From Pipra filicauda (lineage: Eukaryota; Chordata; Aves; Passeriformes; Pipridae): a DNA stretch of 64,000 nt. The notes beneath the pieces are model-generated. The model searched no databases and was not told where the DNA came from. It was given only the letters and a program-made list of their open reading frames with translations. The translations under genes and the position numbers were made by a program. The stretch is taken from contig NW_024103729.1 of NCBI RefSeq assembly GCF_003945595.2, forward strand, positions 1,794,950 to 1,858,949, written 5' to 3'. Positions 59,839 through 64,000 of the stretch are shown in pieces (within the stretch, counting starts at the first letter, position 1; every line of letters begins with the position of its first letter).

Positions 59839-62800
59839 TCACAAAGATATTTTAGATCATCTTGTTTTAAGTGCTGCATGAGTGTTACTCCCTTTTCTGA
59901 TATCAGACCCTGGGTACTTTATCTTGAATGACAATAAGCTGGTTTGGGGAATTAAAAGAGCCTTCAAAGGTTCAAGTACTTGGGAATTATACCACATGTT
60001 TAATGTAATGTTCTCCTTATTTGGGCAATAGGGGACATGCTTCACCTCATTGATTTTGACATAAGCCATGAGTGCTGCTCCTATTCTTAGACATAAAGTT
60101 TACTGCTAGTACTGGCATGACATTGAGCGTGTCTGAGAACATGCCTAAGAAACTAAGTCACTTGAGGGCAGGAGTATCCAGTTCTAGGTTACTGGGATCT
60201 GGGACTCGGCACTGTCAGGACTGGACAAGCAGCAGAACTTGAGGCTCAGCAGTGCAGTTCAGTGCATGGAGACTTTGGGCACTTGCAACTAAGGAAGAGT
60301 TTGAATCCAGCTTTGGATTTTATCCCTGTGTTGTGTGTCCTTGTCACGTGTGCATCCACTCAGACCTGTCTTCATCCCTGGGATTCAAGATACTCAGTAA
60401 CCTCCATCAGTGGTGCTTGTGGCAGTCACGTATATCTGTACAACATAGTCACGTAATACATACATCTGCATATAATATGTACGTTGCTAGTCATGTAATA
60501 AGTACAACAGTGAGAGTAAATACAGCAAGTGGTGGGAGTAGTGGGGCTGTAGCATTTGGGATCGAGTCTGAGAGTACTGACCATGATCCAATTAATTTGG
60601 TGCCCCGGGATGTGCTGCATGAAGTCCTTAAAGGGGCATTTCCCCTGACGTGCTTTGGGCAAACCACACTGGGTGGTGGCTGTTCATTATACCACTGAAG
60701 TGCTATGGTTTATACTCATTGAACTTGTGTGGTAGGCCTTGGCTGTGTTTCCAAGTTCTTTGTGCTGTGTAAACTTGAGTCATAATTACTGCTGTTGTCA
60801 GGTGCCAGTTGATTTGTTCTGATGACACGTTGGGATTTTGCTCAGTCTCAACTACATGGTGAGATCTTTGCTTTCAAATTAGGTTCAGGTAGTTTTATCT
60901 TCCATTTGCACCTTGGTTTAAGGCAGCCATTCTCATTTCATTTTCGTGTCTTGTAGGAGGGAAAACTTTGGATTCATAGGCTGCAGCCTTTTAAGTCAAA
61001 TAAAAGTGATTAAATGAAGCTTTTAAACTCACTACTCTTCTCAAATTATTTTATTTTGTTAAAAACTTCTAATATCATTTAGTGGTCAAGTCCCTTAGTT
61101 TTCCTTTGTTGAGTCTCTCTGATCACCTTGTCTGTTATCTCCTGGGACTTTCTGAAGGCATACCGTTGCTCACAGTAAAAGCTGGAAAAAGAAGTTACAC
61201 CTGCAGTTCCTCCATCATATACATCATGGTGGGAGTTCCTTTCAAATGCTTCCTAAGAGCTACTTTCTACCATTGTTTTCAAAATACAAATTACTGTGTG
61301 ATAGCTGAAGGTGGTGACTTATTTCCCACTCTGTGTGTGACTCGTTGAATATACTCCTTTTTGAAGTGCTTCATGAAGTGACAAGCTGGATGTTACGTGG
61401 TATTCCTGCCTTTTGCAGTTTGTAGGCTGAGTTTATTTCTTGTATGTGTATATGAAGGATAAAACTGGGACTAAGTCATCTGAAGAGGACTCAGAAAAAA
61501 AGTTGGCAGATCAATGGAATTTTCTTATATGGATACAAAATCTGTAATTTAAATTCCAGAAATTTGCTAACAAAGTTACATTTCTGTTGCGTGGGATACC
61601 AAGAAATGAATCTTACTTGTACATACAGATACTTTCACTAAAATTGGTCTTTTTTTAATCTCAATTTCTTCAAAAAGGAGGTAGATATTGAAATTTTTTT
61701 TTAGGAACAAGATAGGGAAACGCTTCCTGGGAGCAGGTGGAGTTCTGATAAGTACTTCATAATTTTGAAATTCTACTGGTCAGAAAACTGAGACAAAGAA
61801 GCAGCATATGTGTAACAGGTGGTCTAAGCCATGTAGATGCTGTGCATAAATTAGTGGTTTAACGCTGAGCCTGTACTGATTAATAAGGAATCTTTTTGTT
61901 ACCGCTGTCTTCTGAAATCAGCCTTGTAGTACCATAGCTTGGAAGTCAGTACTATGGAGAGGGGTGTGAAGAATATAAATTAATCTCTAGTGGAATGCAA
62001 GTTTCTTTTTCTTGAAACTGATCACACTTTCCTCTTAGCTGACCCGTTACTTGGAATAATTTTCATTTTGCAGTACTCTTGATCAAGTAAATGAAAAAAG
62101 TGCTCCTTGTTGATGATAAAAATCATTCTAGTATCCTAAACTATCTCCTTTTTTGATGTGTACCATGAAGATTTAATGTCGTAACAGTTCGAGTAATTAT
62201 CCAACAGTTGTCTTCATTTGTAGCTGTTTAGTAGTGATGTAATATTTACATAAAAATGACACTTCATGTGGTGAACTGGCCTCTGGCACTGAGGAGGATC
62301 TTGGTGTGGTGCTGGTCTATGCGAAGGTCTGATTGTGAAGTACTGATAATTTGAGAAGAGAAACCAGGATAAGTGTGGTAAATCTTAATTTTCAAGGGCA
62401 GAGTGTTTTGTTACGTAACTTTATTCTTTTCTACTATTAGGTTTTACTCACTACATGTGCCTTATAGGGACAATTGAACAATAAGACTTTGGACCATAGA
62501 AAATAAACATAAGAAGGAAGGTAATGTCATTCTGCAGATGACTATTTTCTGGTTTGTTTTGTTTCTGGCACTGGGATTCAGCTTCAGTATCACAGAAACT
62601 TTACAATAGATTTGACTTTTAACTTGTAAGGAGAATAGGTACAAATGAACAACAATTTTGTTGTAGCTAGAGCTTGATTATCTGGGCTTTTGTAAATTTA
62701 ATGCTCAAACTGGTTTTTTAATGTCATTGGCATAAGCAATTAGGAAACAGATGTTCTATAAGAAGCTACAAGTCAAAGTTTACAAAGTCAGACAGTTTGG

Positions 62801-63925
62801 TTGGCTCCTTGTACTGTGCAATATAGGACCAAAAGGCAGAATTATGGGAGCGGATTATAAACCAAGGCTTAGATAATGACGGGGCAATCTTAGTTCAGAT
62901 AAAGCAATCTTCGTGTCCCAAGTGCTTTGGCTCTGAACTTGTCTTTATGCAGCTTCATTTCAGTAGGAACCAGCTAAAGAACAAAAAGGTCGAGTTTTAT
63001 GTTTTTCCATCTGTGTGGTGCAAGCCCAAGCAGCAATTGGGGATGAAGAGAATCTCCATTTTGAGGCCATCTGTGTCGGTTCTTTTGTCTGAACCTGACA
63101 AGAGGTCATGGCAGATGGTGGGGTCACAAAGTCTGGCTTCTCGAGCTTGACAAAATGTGTTCATAAAGCTGGAAGAATACCAACTGTTCATACTGGCTGA
63201 AGAGCATTGTGGAGAAGGACTGTAATAGTTTATGGACAATACCTTCTGGATCACTAAGCTTGGCAGCAAATAACTTGTTAAAGATGAACCTGGTTTGCTT
63301 ATATGTAAATGGATTAAAACTGCTTAGCAAATGTGTTCTTAACTATGGTTTATTTGAGTAAATTACTTGTAAAGCCTCTTAAAGAAAGAGAGGTCAAACT
63401 GCATCATGAATTTTGGCCAGAGCTCCAGATGATATATTTGGAGAGTTTGTGTGGAAGGATGAGAAAGGTGAAAAAAGAACAAGCACAAAGATCATAATTT
63501 TAAGATGCAATGCAAAAATTCAGCTTTTGCTCTTTTCCATGACCTCTGTAGCCTTGAAGCTTTTCTATGACTCTTCTTCAGGTTTCAGGATTGCTGCACA
63601 GATGCAGTGGCCCCTTTCCCCAGGCTGTAAATAGATATCTCTCAGTAGCACCTTCTCTGAAGTCAGAGAAAAATTATTCTTATTTTCTTGGATGTTTTGT
63701 CGTAAAAGTGAAAAGTACAAATTTTCACAGGAGAATATCTTAGTAGAATTGTGTGGTGTTCACATGCTGGAGCAACTGCTTAATCGGCTGCAATAAATGG
63801 AGGCACTAAGGATTAAATACAACTCATTCAGCAGGAAATGGAGGACACCTCTGTGTTGAGTAAAATGGTTTTCCACTAAAAGTTTTATTGATACGGTGGC
63901 CGAATAAACCAAGACATGTATAGAA

Positions 63926-63954
63926 ACAGCCCAGAATTTAATATTCTGGGCTGT
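63926..63954. repeat. Perfect 12-bp inverted repeat, 5-nt loop
   Basis: ACAGCCCAGAAT and ATTCTGGGCTGT are exact reverse complements around TTAAT. It may form a stable hairpin. The surrounding DNA is unannotated intron, so function is unknown. Confidence 0.75.
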
Positions 63955-64000
63955 CCAAAACTAGTAATGCAGTGATGGGAAGTGGTGGTAGAGTGCCCCA

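Larger units (their letters stand above)
53052..64000 (+). other. TFDP2: Presumed TFDP2 intron 1
   Basis: Beyond the CpG island the DNA becomes A/T-rich. I found no exon encoding DP-family sequence and no other gene on either strand. The intron is very long in mammals, which fits. It holds the solo LTR at 59200-59833 and a 12-bp perfect inverted repeat at 63926-63954. Open frames such as 60252-60698 (+) are unrecognised and probably non-coding. Confidence 0.5.

Noticed and set aside
60252..60698. 148-codon open frame in presumed TFDP2 intron 1
   Set aside because: Not DP-family sequence, no recognised motif, low-quality composition. Probably chance.
1..64000. Search for tRNA, rRNA, CRISPR arrays, bacterial operons, prophage or integrated mobile gene clusters
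   Set aside because: None seen. The window is ordinary vertebrate genic DNA, so prokaryotic feature types do not apply.

Overview
This is vertebrate nuclear DNA, almost certainly avian and probably from a songbird. The supporting evidence is split genes with introns mostly under 3 kb, two CR1 retrotransposon 3' ends, and a 634-bp solo LTR of a type common in passerines. Three genes lie head-to-tail on the + strand, in the order XRN1, GK5, TFDP2. Human 3q23 has the same order and relative orientation. All exon calls were made by eye from open frames, splice signals, phase continuity and family recognition.

Positions 1-16674 hold the 3' part of XRN1 (cytoplasmic 5'-3' exoribonuclease). Twenty-five coding exons join without a frame break into 1067 codons plus stop. 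They cover the region after the nuclease core (D1, D2/D3, SH3-like domains) and the long disordered tail. The nuclease active site lies before position 1. A long A/T-rich 3' UTR follows, perhaps reaching about 20.3 kb. Positions 20.3-25.1 kb look intergenic.

Positions 25.2-49.0 kb hold a complete GK5 gene (glycerol kinase 5, FGGY family). It has a CpG-island promoter, 16 coding exons that sum to exactly 519 codons plus stop, and a short 3' UTR. Most FGGY kinase landmarks are intact. The segment at the exon 12/13 junction is shortened and altered.

Positions 49.0-52.0 kb are a short intergenic stretch. From 52.04 to 53.5 kb there is a strong CpG island with CCAAT boxes, a perfect CRE, an E2F-like site and a first-exon donor at 53051/53052. 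By synteny this is the TFDP2 promoter and its non-coding exon 1. The rest of the window is then TFDP2 intron 1, in which I see no coding exon. The solo LTR (59200-59833) sits in it with a perfect 5-bp target duplication.

The three genes do not form an operon-like unit. They act in mRNA decay, glycerol/lipid metabolism and E2F/DP cell-cycle transcription. I found no undescribed multi-gene system. The best leads are the GC-AG intron in XRN1, the altered GK5 signature, the TFDP2 promoter architecture, the intact solo LTR and a few perfect inverted repeats.
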